NCBI GenBank assembly: GCA_022393335.1
Contig: JAJEKB010021488.1
Coordinates: forward strand, 1,463,654-1,527,653
Reading direction: 5' to 3'
Length of the DNA: 64,000 nt
Source: Macrotrachela quadricornifera
Lineage: Eukaryota; Rotifera; Eurotatoria; Philodinida; Philodinidae
The notes under the pieces were generated by a model. That model was not told the origin of the DNA. It searched no databases and worked only from the letters and a program-made list of their open reading frames with translations. A program made the translations under genes and the position numbers. How positions within the stretch are numbered: the stretch's first letter is position 1; each line of letters starts with the position of its first letter. Shown one piece after another: positions 1 through 13,400 of this stretch.

Positions 1-1395
1 TGGTATTTTTCATCGAAAATAGGTGTTTTTTCACGAAATGATGATTTCATCGTGGTGGGTGATGAACACCATTGCTGATTATTATTCTCTTTCTCGTAGA
101 GAAGAGTCTTGCAAACAGAAATTGTCTGCTTGCTTGATTGCTTGCTTGTATGTCCGCACCAAGTCAAAGAAACATTTTCTTGATATTTTCTATAAAACTG
201 AACCAAAGGGTAATCGGGGACGCGGAAGTCGAATCTGATGTTAGTTTTTTAAAATTTTTTTCGGATCAATTTTTGTACACAAAGGACCATTTTTTCGCAA
301 AAAGAAACTTTTTGATAAGGGTTGACCGAACGGTAATAGAGGACGAGAAATTCGAATTTGAAGTCAGTTACATTAAAATTTTTTGAACCTCAATTTTTTG
401 AAAGAAATGACAAATTTTAAAATAAAAAGCATTTGATTTGATGAAGTTTGGTGAAGGACAGTTGCGGTGAAGGAACTTGAATCTGACTTCGGTTTTTTGA
501 CTTTTATAAATGAATAGCATGACGGTAGTTTAAAAACATGATTTCTACGAGAAAGAGCTGGGCGAGTCTTCGGACGAGCGTTACTTGTATATATTCTCTT
601 TCTCGTAGAGAAGAGTCCAGCAGAAATAAATTGTTTGCTTGATTGATTGCTTGATTGTGTGTCCGCAAGGTCAAAAAAACATCGAAAATCGTATTTTCGA
701 AAAATACATTTCTAGAGGTTTTTCGATGCGGGGAGTTCGAATCTGACGTCTGTTTGCTGAATATTATGGTATCAGTATTGATCAATTGATGTTAGGAATT
801 GGTGAGGTTTGATATTTTTCATCGAAAATAGGTGTTTTTTCACGAAATGATAATTCCATCGTGGTGTGTGATGAACACCATTGCTGACGATTATTCTCTT
901 TCTCGTAGAGAAGAATCTTGCAAACATAAATTGTCTGCTTGATTGCTTGCTTGTATGTCCGCACAAGGTCAAAAGAACATTTTACTAATATTTTCTATAA
1001 AACTTAACCGAAGGGTAATCGTGGTCCAGGAATCCGAATTCGATGTTACTTTTTTAAAATTTTTTTGAGGATCATTTTTTTACACAAAGGATTTTTTTTT
1101 GCAAAAAAAGTTTTTTTATAAGGGTTGACCGAAGGGTAACGGTGTCGAGGAATCCAAAACTGAAGTCAGTTTTCTAAAAATTTTTCAGGCTCAAGTTCTT
1201 AAATAAACGACAAATTTTTAACAAAAAACATTTGTTTTTATGAAGTTTGGTCAAAGGCAGGTGAGGTTGAGGAACTTACATCTTACTTGGTTTTTTTAAT
1301 TTTATAAGTGAATAGCGTGATGGTAGTTTAGAAACACGATTTCTACGAGAAAGAGAAGAGCGAGTCTTTAGACGAGCGTTACTTATATATATCAG
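1..1395. repeat. Dispersed repeat family with short inverted ends, two adjacent copies
   Basis: Two copies of one repeat lie head to tail. Positions 1-557 and 811-1355 share the same order of motifs: a shared lead-in, CTCTTTCTCGTAGA (87-100 and 896-909), a run of GCTTGATTGCTTGC, an AT-rich middle, and TCTACGAGAAAGAG (544-557 and 1342-1355). The last is the reverse complement of the first, so each copy is bounded by a 14-bp inverted pair. A partial unit with the same left motif sits at 596-770. A third, longer copy is at 25.9-26.6 kb. No credible protein is encoded. The array ends where the NRPS intron homology begins (about 1399), so it probably inserted in that intron. A non-autonomous DNA element or MITE is the best guess. 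Confidence 0.7.
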
Positions 1396-1741
1396 TCAAA
1401 GCCATATAGCTAAACCTTGCCAGACACCTGTACATGTCACTTTGCTAATGCTTTATCAGGACCTATTAAAAGTACAATATTACGAGAACTTTGATATCAA
1501 ATATTTTCTTTTAGAAAATAAGAGTTTAGCACCAAAATATTTATTTAAATATAAATAACCTATTCTTATATAATTCGGCTTGATAGGAGAAAATTCGAGT
1601 CCACCAATTTATCCACTTTTGCGTTCTCATGCTTTCAGTTTTATTATTCTTTTCTCATCTTTTCTTAATGTATATTACAGATTTTTCAATTTTGATATTT
1701 GACCTAAAGTTTCCACTTTCTTTTTTATTGGAACCATGTAG

Positions 1742-4700
1742 ATTGTTAAATGAGACAAACAGAAATTTGATGAACAATGATGAACCAGTGACCAAATGGG
1801 AAAAACGAATTCACGGCATTTGGTGTGAAATTCTATCAATTACTGATCCGACAACAATTAGTGTGACGACCCATCTCTTCTCTTTGGGCGGCAATTCATT
1901 TCAATTTATGAATATCCTTGCCAGTTATCGGAAACAATTTGATTCCTCGATGTATTTTCCAGCCGTAACCGCTTTTCTGCAATATGCTACCATTCGAGGA
2001 CACGCCCAATTACTTGAAAAGATAGTTGTCGATGGTACAATGTCTAAAGAAAAGGAAACTTTACAAGCTTTGCATGTCACTGAAGGTGAGTCAAAGTTCA
2101 TTTATTTTATGTAGCTCTTCTATTAAAAAGTACCACATAAAGTCCCAACTCGACCACGAATACGAAACTTCTTTTGCCTTTTACTATTGAATTACCAATC
2201 ATTAGTAATACACTGAACAATAAGCGAAACAGCGAATATCGTTTCCATCAACCAAATTCATTCAAGTGTGGTAAATGGTTTTCAATGACGATTCGTACTG
2301 CATCTGAGTGAAAGCATATTAAGATTGAGAAGCACAACTCTAATATACATTGTATACAGTTTGATGTATCATTGATAATACTTAGAATAATCCAAAAGTA
2401 GTCGCACCATTACCAAATATTCTAACAGAAAGGTTAAAAAAATTCTTTTTTATAGAAAGATAGAGCATCTTTCACTCTATTTTTTATGTTATTTGATCTC
2501 TATTCAACTGGTGTTATAATTATAAAATTCAGATAATAACTGTTATTGTTGAAAACTAACTGGTAGCATTTGGATCATAATGAGTGTGGCTTAAAAAGTG
2601 GAGCACTTTTACATTTTATCTTATTTTATTATCACGAAATAAGTTGTATAAAATAACAAAATATGCCACAAGATGGAATGTGGAAAGCTCTATAATTTAT
2701 ACAGGATCGCTTATTTTGAAGTTGCACTTTTTATTTTCAAAATGAACAACTCTCTGAGCAATCAAATTTCGACGTTACGAAAGCGAGGTTATTTTTTCGT
2801 AAAATACGAATTTGCTCTTTTTCTATTGCATTTTCCTACAATTGTTCTTTGTAAATAGTAGAGCTTTTCACATTGCATCTCGTGACATATTTTATTTTTT
2901 TATACGCGCTATTAAGTGACAATAAAATGAAATCCAAAAATGTTCCACACATTATGATCTAAAACTACCAACTAGTTTTCCACAAAAATATACCTTATGA
3001 GGAAAGATTCCTGAGTGATTATAGGTTTTTGAGATCATCTTTTGTCTAGTGATAGAGAACCTATAGACTAAAACAAAATTGAAAGGACTCGGGCTGATGT
3101 TGAAGTTTGACCAGGATATTGTCAGCCAAGATTGGATTTTACCTAAGTGAATTCAATTTTTCGATAAAATCCTTTTGTTGAATTTTGATCTGAAAAATAT
3201 GCCTATACGGAAGTTTCTTTGAGACTAGCTTATGCACAAAATTTCAAGAGTTTTTGATCAAGTGCCTCTGAAATAAACGTTTTTCAAAATATGCATGTTT
3301 TGGATAACGCATACTTCAAAGACACTTAATCAAAAACTTTTGAAATTTTGCGTCTAACCTAATCTCACAAAAACTTCCATATGGGTATAGTTTTCAAGCC
3401 AAAATTCGATAAGAGAATTTTATCAAAAAGTTGAGTTCACATAGATAAAATTCACCAAAATGGCAATATCTCGGGCAGATCTCAACATCAGCTCGAACCC
3501 TTTGGAGCTTTTTCTAGTCTACAGTTCTTCTATCATTGGACAAAATATACGTTCAAAATCTTTTAATCACCTCGGAACTTTTCTTCGTTAGCTGAAATCG
3601 AAAAGATCGACTATCTTTTCGACTTCTATCCCATCAACCTTTTGAGCATTTTATCGTTCCAGATAAGCCACGTCTTAAAGATGAGACCCTTCTTATATTA
3701 TGAAGTCGGACGATTTGTTTGATATACATATTTTGTTTCAATACATTATTGAAAATATACTATCTAAAATGCGAAAACTGTGAGTCTAAAATAGTAATAT
3801 ATGAACCTTTTCTCCGATAAAGTAGAAAACACTAGGGTAATTCTATTATTAAACACACATTTCAGCTCAAGACGCATAATTTTACATACAATTGTGTCAA
3901 CAAAAAATACTTGTACACTTTTTTCTAAAGGTATTATCTTATATGTATGTCCTCTTTCAATTGTTTATATTATGATTGAGAGAGTATACGAAAAATGTTA
4001 TAAAAAAAGCAGTTTCATATTCCCTTTGCTCATCTTTTGAAAAAACAGAAAACAAAGATATTTTTTCCTTGAACATATTAAAATTGTGTTGAACACAAAT
4101 TTACAAATTAATTAACTTCTTTACTTGGAAATCGATGGAGTTTATCCATCATGTTTTTCAAATCCTTTTTCCGACATTATATTAACTCGCTGATCCACGA
4201 TTTTTACACGGTTGAAAATAATATTATTCCAGAGGGTAACACTGTAATTTTAAATAAAAGACATGATGAGTTTTATATCAAAAGAAAGCTCGTCAAAAAT
4301 AGGATTTATTAATACTAAATAGGAAGAGTTATGGAAATATTTTAACATTGAACTTAAGAAACTTTTTATATTGTGAATAATCTCTTTTTCATAATGTATC
4401 TAAGTAGAATATATGTATTAATCAAACAGAATGACTTCATAGCAAATGAAGATTCTTACCTCTGAGACACTATCTCTAACTGGAACAGCTAAACTTTTTC
4501 AAAGATGATGCCAAAATACTGAACATATTCATATTGAAGATTTAAGATGTAGTTTGATATGTTTTTGGCTCATGCTTTGCAGATACAAAACCAGTTTATA
4601 TAATATTCCGTATTATAAGTATGGTTAGACCTTGTTTTTGTCTGAGTTATTTAAAATCAAATTGTAAGAGTTTTCTTCAATCGGCATAGATAGGTATGTC

Positions 4701-7700
4701 TTTAAGTGTCTTATCGATGTCGCAGCTCTAATAAGTATAAATTTTGTTTTTTTGACTCAGATTTTGACCTCATTTTTGATTGTTCACAACTTTCTCTTGT
4801 TTACTTAAATTGTTGGATAAATATATTGATTCTATTTTATGTATGTGTAGGTCCTTTGCATCCAGGACAAGCATGGTTCATATGGCTTGATGAACAAACG
4901 CTCGCCACACAATCATCCGCTCAACTGACACAAGCCAATGCTTCATTCCCACTCATCGTCGAACATGGCAGGTTGATACATCTTACGAAACATTAATAAA
5001 AATTAATGACGAAATCGCTTAATAGTCTTCTTTCTACTTAGCTCGTACGATAGTTTTTAGAAGTGTTTAGAGTTAGTAATAAGAGCTTGGATCCTCTCTT
5101 AGAATTTCTAAACTGTGTCAACTTTTTTTCTGCAGATCATTTCTATTCTACTATAGATTGTTGAGAAGTATGATTAAAATCTCATTCTATTCTATCTCAT
5201 CAGTTTTATATCTCATTTCATCGACATTTGATGTGAAACATACTAATTTATAGATATAGTCTAAAGGACAGACACATGTAAGAAATGATTTGAATTATAC
5301 AGAAGACTTTCTAAATCTGCTTTCTTCAACTGATACAAATAGTGAGACAAAGAATTGCTTATCAACTTTGATTGTTTATTTGTATTTTCGACTTATGTAG
5401 ATCCACATATCAAAAATACTACAACAAGCTGATATTGCAGCTATTTGATGATTTGAATTGTGAGATTTTGACTTAGAGTTTTGCAATACGATCCAATCGT
5501 AAATGAAAATCAGTTTCATAGTTTTATTTGAATGTGTATAACTTAACTTTTATTGAAATATTCTCGAAATAACTCTATAATAGTTATAAAAGACGAAAAA
5601 ATTTGAAAAAAATACAATAGATTTGCGTATTTGATATATAGACATTAGAGTACCTTTTCAAACGTAGAAATAGAATATTTATATTTTCAGTATATATACA
5701 AGCTCTACATCACATTATTGCTCAATGAATACATGAAACTTTCCTAAAAGATTAATTAGAGTACACTATCATATCCAAAGAGATAAAGTTCCTCATTTCG
5801 TTGATTTTAATAAAATGTTTTCATGGGAACATACTATATTCTGTTTAATTGCAGTGTATCAATAAAACGTCTTCGCCAAGCTTTACGTCGAGTTATCATT
5901 AAACATGCTATCTTACGCACTTCCTTTCACTTTAATAATCTCACAAATAAATGGTTTCAACGAATTGAACCATTGGCGAGCGACAATGAAGGGTTTTCAT
6001 TTGTATTGAGTGAAGGTGTTGAAAGTTACGATGAAATTAATCGATTACTTACAGGCGAGTATTCTATCCATGGTTTGTTCAATATGGAACGTGGTCAAAT
6101 TGTTCGTCTACACATTGTGCGCAGGACGAAAGAGCCACTGATAAATGAGGACTTGTTACAAGTGGGTGACATCATTATTTTTACTATTCGACATGAGACA
6201 ATTGATGGATCAACATTTCCAATCTTTTTCTCGGATCTTGTGCAATCTTATGATACAGATGAATTATTCATTGATCCAAATACCATTAGCTATTTAGATT
6301 ATACACTTTATCAAAATCGAATAGACAGATCGGAAAGTATCGAATATTGGACAAAATATGTAGATGGCATGGTACCGATTGCATCTCATTTAGCAGCTCT
6401 CATGCCTAGTGATCGATCATGGTTATCGAATCCATATCAAATATCTTCACCCATTCCTATTTGTTTTCATTTGGATGATAAAATCGTATCAGCAATGGTC
6501 GAATGTGCTCGAGAAAACAATGTCACTATTGCAAGTCTCTGTCTTGCTTGTCACTTTGCTTTTTTGATCGAACTGACGGGTGAATGGAACCTCGTAGTAT
6601 CTACTAATGCAACTAAACGACCTATCGAGCCGGAAGCTGCTAATATACTTGGTCCTCTTGTTGACTTTATCCTATGTTGTGTCGAACTTGACCAGAAAAC
6701 GAATCCTACTCTTCCAATGCTCCTTAAAAAGACGCAGAGTACTATGATGGAAACACTCGATCATTTATTTGCCTCCTACGCTGCTCTCGCATTGGATGAC
6801 GCAGAAATATGGATTCCTGATGCACAATTTTCTGATTTTCAATTTGACGAAATATTTGAAGATATTGTTTTCGATAAAAGTGTTCGACTTCGTGGTCTGC
6901 TTAATCCATTGGATGGCATGTCAGCGTCAACATGGTGGCGTGTAGCAACCGATACACATTTTGGTTCTTATGTTATTTATGATGCACAAAATGTGAAGCT
7001 TTCCTATGCATTCGTATTTTCCACTTCAACCTATGAGCGACCAACAGCAGTAAGTATCGTTAAAAGAAGGATTTGCTTCACCATTAATTTCTACTTATAG
7101 CTCAGATTTCTTTCATTATTAGAATATAAGACAATAAGAAAAGCTAGACAGAGTTGGTCAATCATCGTTTCTAAATGAAATCGATCAACTGTTTTTCAGA
7201 TAAAAATATCTGAAATTTGACTTATATGTCGGAAGACATCTGGTTCGAGTTTTTATTCGAATGATACGTATAGAAATCCCATCGATTTCATGTTCAGAAG
7301 AGAGTTTTCATAGAAATGTGTCAAAAGGATCTACGGTATATTCATAATTAAAAAATAGTGATGAAAGTGAATTTTTGTCTTGCCAACCGGTATGATTTGA
7401 AAATACCAAAAGAAAAAATGTCGAAAGAGTACTTATTTAAATTTTCATTGGAGAGGGAAAAATTTACTATGACGATACAATCAAATAATAGAATTCATTT
7501 TTTTTTTGAAACTAATAATGATAAATAATATAGTAATTGTTCAGCATCGATTTCGTGATTGTTATGTAGTTCATAAAGTTTATTTATTCATTTTTCAATA
7601 TCATTTTTTAATGACGAAGTTTTTTGTCGTTCAGCATCCGTACTCATTTGAATATATGTATGTTGAAATCGAATTTCTTCAATGATAAGGCATTTAATAA

Positions 7701-9842
7701 AGGACCAAATGTTCGAGTGAGCACTTTCAATACGTCGATTTTATTTATTATGGAACCGTAAATATACAATTCTCTATCTAATATTGAGTAAGAAACAATA
7801 AACATATATTCACAACGACTATTTGTTCGCTCTTGACAATCACAAAAATTCCATTTTTCCAAAAGTATTTCAGTTAGCCAATAATGATCAAAATACAAAA
7901 GTAATTGACGCGGTTCTTGTTTTACTCTTGAATCTAATCCTGCACATGAATTGTAAAACAATGTTTCAAATCTATCAACTAGCATCAATGTCAAAAGCAT
8001 TAATTTCCGACAATAATTTCTTATTTCTTCATTATTAGAATAAGCTATAGCTAATCCTAAACTTTTTATACGTTTTTATATTGTTTGTGAAAAGTGAAGT
8101 TCGCAGTCCCTGTGCATTATTCCAGGAAACTAAAACAAAAATAGTTTCGTCTTTGTTAACATACTTGGTATGGTTTATCTCATTAGCGATTGCTGGTCTT
8201 AAGCGACTTTCAAAATCGGTTCATTAATGTTGTAATATTCTTTAATACCTGAAATAAAGTTTGATATGTAGTTATATTGCGATCAGGTAGTAAGCTAAAA
8301 ACACAAGGAAAATCTCAAATTACAATATCCTTTTTTTTCGACGTAAATGACTTCTACATTTACTTTTCGACATCTTTTTCCTTCGGCATTTCCACAGTAA
8401 ATCGATATACACTGCTTTTATTTAAAATTTGAGTCAAATCCAGTAAACACAACATTTCACTTATGAAAGAACTTATGAAAATGTCCATCTCCTATTTCAA
8501 TAATCTATAAATGACTTGTTAAACTATATTAAGACAATAAATAACCCAAAGAAATTTCTTTTTATGCTCTTTTGAAATTGAACTATAAGCGTTTTATCTG
8601 ATGCTTTCCTTATACAGCTGATTCACTTGAAAAATCAAATGAACGAATTTCAACCGGCCAGAAGTTTCCTTGATTAAGAGTTCTAAAGGCTACTAGAATA
8701 CTTTAGAAAATTCAGAAAAAATGAATGAATTCTTCTTTAGATATTAAATATGCAATAAATCCCGATTTTGCTAACCTTTTTCTGATAAATACATAACTTT
8801 TGAAAATCTAATATCTTAAAAATAATTAATTCGTTTTATCTGAAATCTCCACGATATACTAGTGATCTTTAGACTTCTATATCGATGAATCTTTTGACCA
8901 CTTGAAATTTGTTGATTTGATTTTTCAGCTAAATCAACTGTATAAGGAAAAAATATAGTAAAACAATTATAGCTCAGCTTCAGAAGAGCGTAAGAAGAAA
9001 TTTATTTGAATTATTTACTGTCTCAGTAGAGTCTATTAAGCCCATTTATAAATTATTGAAATAGCAGATAACATGTCGATAGGTTCTTTCTTTAGCCATT
9101 TTTGATTTTATTTCACTTTTAAAAGATGTTTTATCACCTTTCATATAGAAATTGTTCATATAATCAATCATCATAGTACGAGACACTGAGCCAATAAATT
9201 TTAATAGGAGAGAATAGTGATCGAACCACTGAAAGATTATTCTTTTTACTTTAAATGTGTCAAACAATCATGCAAATAACAGTGAAATATCTAAATTTTC
9301 GCAAATGAATACGTTTGTTTTAAGAATCAAAAATTCTTGAAAATATTTTCTCAAGTAGAACATTGTGGCTCCCAAATATTCATACCAGACATTGGATTTG
9401 AGTAAGAAAATAATGTATACCGTTAAATTTTAATGTAAGATAGATATGCACGAGTTGAATGTAAGTTCAGTTTTTTCAGTTTTAACTGATAATCATCTAG
9501 TCAAATGTGAACGTGTAGCAGGCGCTTGTCAATGCATGAGAATGGTGAGATGAGACATGAATTTTGTATGATTCAACATGAATATGTGCACAACACTAAC
9601 TGAACACAAAACGAAGCACATAGTTGTAAGAATTTTGGTTATTCACATACAAGTTTTCAGTTTAAAATAAGAAAAATCTGTTAATTGATTAGATATATGA
9701 TTTTTATGTTATTTAGATTCGTTATGTTGAACAATTTAAGGCAATGTTAGAACGGATCTTTGGCGAGAAAACACGATCTATCGATCATCAGACTAAACCA
9801 CTTTCTTTCTGGTTGAAACAGCCAACTAAAACATCCAATTAA
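1742..9842 (+). CDS. NRPS gene 1, 3' part: carrier (PCP) domain then terminal condensation domain
   Basis: This is the C-terminal end of a non-ribosomal peptide synthetase whose 5' part lies left of the window. Predicted exons are 1742-2085, 4851-4971, 5855-7049 and 9717-9842; all junctions are GT/AG and the phases agree (2,1,2,0). The first visible exon is a peptidyl carrier domain with LGGNS, the serine at 1896-1898 being the phosphopantetheine site. The next three exons form a condensation domain. Its active-site motif reads RHETIDG (6189-6209): the second His and the Asp-Gly of HHxxxDG are kept, but the first His is Arg. The later IGxFVN-type motif is degenerate (ILGPLVDF). The protein stops about 40 residues after the last splice with no thioesterase, reductase or second carrier. 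The carrier exon is nearly identical to that of NRPS gene 2, but the condensation domain is very different. The last intron, 2.7 kb, holds a MULE relic. Activity of the condensation domain is uncertain. Confidence 0.82.
2375..2985. repeat. MITE, copy 1, right arm truncated
   Basis: The left terminus contains AATCCAAAAGTAGT, followed by a long imperfect palindrome centred near 2760. The same element at 41213-41908 is complete with inverted termini. Here the sequence breaks off at about 2989, losing the right terminus. It lies in the intron after the carrier exon of NRPS gene 1 and was present before the segmental duplication. Small reading frames inside it are palindrome shadows. Confidence 0.75.
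3003..3595. repeat. Foldback (long inverted repeat) element in NRPS gene 1 intron
   Basis: The two halves are reverse complements of each other over nearly 300 bp, with the centre near 3295. An example pair is GAGTTTTTGATCAAGTGCCTC at about 3250 against its mirror at about 3330. The element is shared with 41935-42530 in the duplicated copy. No coding capacity. Confidence 0.75.
4200..4385. repeat. Dispersed repeat, also at 63.8-64.0 kb
   Basis: About 150 bp around 4260-4380 (containing CGTCAAAAATAGGATTTAT) is clearly similar, in the same orientation, to the last 160 bp of the window (CGTCAAAAATAGGGTTTAT at about 63885). It is non-coding, lies in an intron of NRPS gene 1 and has no recognisable ends. 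Confidence 0.55.
7640..8135 (-). pseudogene. MULE-type transposase relic
   Basis: On the minus strand a broken frame resembles the C-terminal half of Mutator-like (MULE) transposases. It has a CELHFSQTI segment with a stop, then SLGLAIAYSNNEEIRNYCRK and a WLTEILLEKWNF..RTNSRCE segment. These match the usual 'CHFHFxQAxWRKxQxLGL...RKLM...W...RTNxxxE' layout of the family. One in-frame stop near the start and the loss of everything upstream show it is dead. It lies inside the last intron of NRPS gene 1, in antisense. Confidence 0.6.
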
Positions 9843-10891
9843 TACTCTCAATAGACATTTGTCATGTGCATGCTATTTCTACCGCGTTATTATCTAACAA
9901 ACATAAAATCGTCTTTTCTTTAATATTCTTGTATACTGTCTTATTGTTACCTTCAATCAGTGTATGAAATTAGCTATGAGTTAAAAGATTCTTGAATAAG
10001 AATAGATGGCAATATATCTTAAAGGAAATGGTATAGCACTTGAGTCTCTTCCAATTGAACCGCATACCATCTGACCTCTCGATATTTGGGTTTCTCACAG
10101 ATAAGTCTTGTTGAAAGAGCAAAAGAGACATACATAGGTAAAACATCTTGTACGCAAGGTTTTTACTAACAAGGAAAGGTCCACAAGTATGACCTACGGA
10201 TTTCAATGAAACCTATGCGAGTTTGTCAGATCAAGTATACCTATTAAAAGCAAGAAACAATTAGCGACTACCGCTGCATTATTAAAAAAATATAGCCAAA
10301 ACATTTTTCAAAAAATTGGTACATGGTTTCCTACTCATGGAAAAAAACATGGCAACATATGATGTAAATCACATCATTTTAATGAAACATTTCCTGCAAA
10401 AAAAATCATGACCGACGTAAAAAAAAACGCCATGAATTATTGTGAAACGGACATTATTTTTAATGTATTTTAAATTCATGCATAAAATACAGAACTTTCA
10501 TTTGATGAAAATCACTAAACGCGCATGGAAATCTTATCACGAGTATAATTAAAACTTTATACAAGTCGTGCAATGCAAAGTATGCAAAATAGTTTTTCTT
10601 GCAGTTGTCACAACCAATGCGAGGTGATCACCCATTTCCGAGCTCTACCTGAAACTCAGGATGATTGTCCTTCAAGAAGCTATACGGTGGACTACTAAAG
10701 AGTTCATTTAACGATTTCTAATTAAAAAAAAGGCGAGCACGACATGCTTTCTGTCCTTAAACATTCTATTTTAGCACAAGGCGATGTGTGTAAACTACAG
10801 ACTCTGTCTCTATTTCAATTCAATCTTTTTCATCAAAAATTAAACCAGAGTCTTCATTCATCCGTGACAATGACATAAATGTAATGATTCA

Positions 10892-11100
10892 GATGAAAAA
10901 CTAGCGAAACTAATTTAATCGTTTTAATTATTACAGAAAATCAAGATTTGCGAATGAATATGATGAAAAATAGTGAAACTACTGCAATGACTTTCATTAT
11001 TTTGGGAAGTAATTGAATTAATAAAATGAGAATGATGGAAAGATAACGAAACTACTGGAATAATTTTGACTTTCTGAGATAATCGAGATCATAAATTTTG
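10892..11100. repeat. Degenerate tandem repeat, three units of about 70 bp
   Basis: Three consecutive units each begin GATGRAAA(A/G), then contain GCGAAACTA or a variant (TAGTGAAACTACTG, TAACGAAACTACTGG) and end in an AT-rich tail. The units start near 10892, 10961 and 11033. Divergence between units is high. Confidence 0.55.
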
Positions 11101-11749
11101 TTTGTTGAAAAAATTCGAAAAAACTGTATACATGAAGTTTTTTCCATTACAACCGTGTGATTTTTATTCGAACACCATCAGTGGAAAATTGAAGGTAAGA
11201 AGATTACCATCATTACACAAAAAGACTTGTGAAAAGATGCTTTAGGTGAAAGCATCCCAGGTGGACTAATCCGATAGTCGGATCCAACAGGATTCGATCG
11301 AATCCAACATCGGATTTATTCATCTGGAGTTTTGCGCCTATGTCAGTGAACTTTACGACAGAAATATTTGTCGTGAATTCTAATAGATTTATTGTGTCTA
11401 ACTGAGACACAGATCTCTTTGTAGAATGAGATACTATCTGCGATATTAGAGTTTTGACTTCTAAATGAACGACATCTCAGACTCGAACTTGTTGTCGAAA
11501 AGTGGCTGCTGTAAAAATTTCATTAAGCTTTTTTTGTCATTTGTATCCTTGTATAAAAGTCTATATAAATTTTAATATCTCAGAGTACAAAAAGGTGCCT
11601 TTTTAACGATGAGGATGCACTTGAAAATATTTAATATGATATCACAACTCATCTACACGTATGCTTTTCTTTTGAAAACATAGGCATATATATAACCCAT
11701 TCACCCCGATTCAAATTTTATAGAAACTAACATCTTTAAATACGTTTTG

Positions 11750-12045
11750 TTAGAAAATAAAATATACTACAAAATGCAGCATGAAAACTCTACAATCTAC
11801 GTCACAAAACTTGTTTCAATTATGTACTTTTTGTTTTCAAAATAAACTAAAATTGTGTGTGACGAATTTTTGAGGTTGCGAAAAGTGGTTGCACAGAATT
11901 TAGCTTTTTTCGAAAATAAAAACTAACCTCAACGATGTAGATTGTTTCACACTGCATCTTGTGCTATATTTTATTGTTTCTTACGAAATAATATTAGGTG
12001 ATAAAAAGATGAAATAAGACAAATGAAATTTCACAGTCGTGCAAA
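11750..12045. repeat. Palindromic fragment related to the MITE family
   Basis: The left half contains ATACTACAAAATGCAGCATG and the right half its imperfect mirror ACTGCATCTTGTGCTATATT. The same inner segments occur in the MITE at 2640-2900 and at 41430-41680, and in the DDE transposon terminus near 28420. The TIR ends seen in 41213-41908 are not evident here. Confidence 0.6.
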
Positions 12046-12439
12046 AAAATGATCGTTTCACAACTTCGAAAACTAGTTACACAGAGTTTTACTTTCTTTG
12101 AAAACAAAACTTACACAATTAAAATAAGCTTTACTATAGAGACTGTAGAGGATGTATCCCATCGAGCCCAATGGGATAAATAAGATGATATTTAAAATAA
12201 ATTTGCGATGCATCTTCACAGTTCAAGAGGTAACATTTTTTAGTGAATCGTTAACTTTATATAAGTTTTGTAATGGAAAACCTCAGAGCCACTAAATAAA
12301 CTTGATTTTGTTTAAGTACAGGTCTGTGGAAGCAGAATCCTACTAAGAAACTAGTATATATTTGTCTTTATATAAAATCTAGTTCGCATCAACATGACTG
12401 TTTGATTAGATTAATCACTGTCCTATCACATCCTACTAA

Positions 12440-13400
12440 CCTATGCCAAGAATGTTTTGATACAAAATATTTGCTCAGCTTTTGGTCTTTTAAAAGAGAT
12501 TAGTGAGAGTTCAAAATAGTTAATAAGATTCAGTATTTTGTGCTCTTTCGGAATATCGGCCCAGAAATATGCTATCATGTTTTGCTCGAGAGCAGCGAGA
12601 GAATCTTTCAAGAAGCCTGAAAAGTAGTTTGGAAAGAAACTTTTTCGGATATTTGCACTATTAGAATCCTAAACTAAACATTGAAGCTTTTATTTATATA
12701 CCAGTATGTAGAGTAAACTTTGCTCTACAAAACGTAATATTTGACTTAATTTTTAACTTAAAATAAGACAGCTAAAATTTCGCTTTTCTACCATTTTTGT
12801 TTTTAGAAAAAATTGATTTTTTTTGTCGAAATCGCTTTTCAATTAGAAAAACGACACTTAGAAAATGCTTCCAGATTCAAGCTGCTACTTGATGCGATAT
12901 CGCATTTTGTAAAAAGGTGCCCTCTCTAAAAAATCACCAACTCTGACAAATTTTAGCATCTTCACAATGGGACCTGGGGAAGTTAGTAAAAACGTGTTTG
13001 TTCGCCATCGAACATCAATGTCGAATCTAGTCAAAGATTTCCTCACTTCTCTCTAACAAATATAGATACCTAATTTCTGAGTTCATATTTAGAGAGAGCA
13101 TGAAATTCTGCTCCTAATCTACAACTTTTCACCCATGTGAAAAATGTTCAAGCAGGCAACAAAGGAACAAATATTATTACCAAAAGCTTTGAGCAACCCA
13201 TTTTGTCCAAGCTACTTTGTCTGACTTCTTGAAAGATTCTTTCACTGCTCTCGAACAAAACAATATACCCTATTTCTGAGCCCATATTTCGAAAGAGCAC
13301 TAAACACCGAATCGTACTAATCGTAATGAGCACTCAGTGATCTCTTTTAAAAGATCGAAAACTGAGCGAATATTTTGTACCAAGACTTTCTTAAAATAGA
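12440..13400. repeat. Inverted-repeat element with arms of about 200 bp
   Basis: The left arm 12440-12640 (TTTTAAAAGAGAT, GTGCTCTTTCGGAATAT, GAGAATCTTTCAAGAAG) is mirrored by 13205-13400 (CTTGAAAGATTCTTTC, ATTTCGAAAGAGCAC, ATCTCTTTTAAAAGAT). A further direct, diverged copy of part of the right arm lies at 13030-13110. No coding capacity. It is probably a foldback or non-autonomous DNA element. Confidence 0.65.

Larger units (their letters stand above)
1399..3935 (+). repeat. Segmental duplication, copy 1 (NRPS carrier exon plus flanking intron)
   Basis: This segment matches 40216-42825 on the same strand, at roughly 90-95 percent identity by eye. It covers the 3' part of one intron, the whole carrier-domain exon (1742-2085) and about 1.85 kb of the next intron, including a MITE and a foldback element. 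Homology starts about 50 bases inside the upstream intron, judged from copy 2, and stops within the downstream intron. A repeat element abuts the left edge here, and a mariner relic abuts the right edge in copy 2. Relative to copy 2, about 190 bp of the MITE right arm is missing near 2989. Confidence 0.85.

Noticed and set aside
2673..2858. Small frame in the MITE (MECGKLYNLYRIAYF)
   Set aside because: It lies wholly within the MITE palindrome; part of it mirrors the transposase C-terminus of the parent element.
6181..6240. RHETIDG taken as proof that the gene 1 condensation domain is dead
   Set aside because: The second His, the catalytic one, and the Asp-Gly are present, so inactivity cannot be concluded from this motif.
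10610..10720. GC-richer patch that could be a small RNA gene such as 5S rRNA
   Set aside because: It does not match the 5S internal control region or any tRNA box pattern I can recognise.
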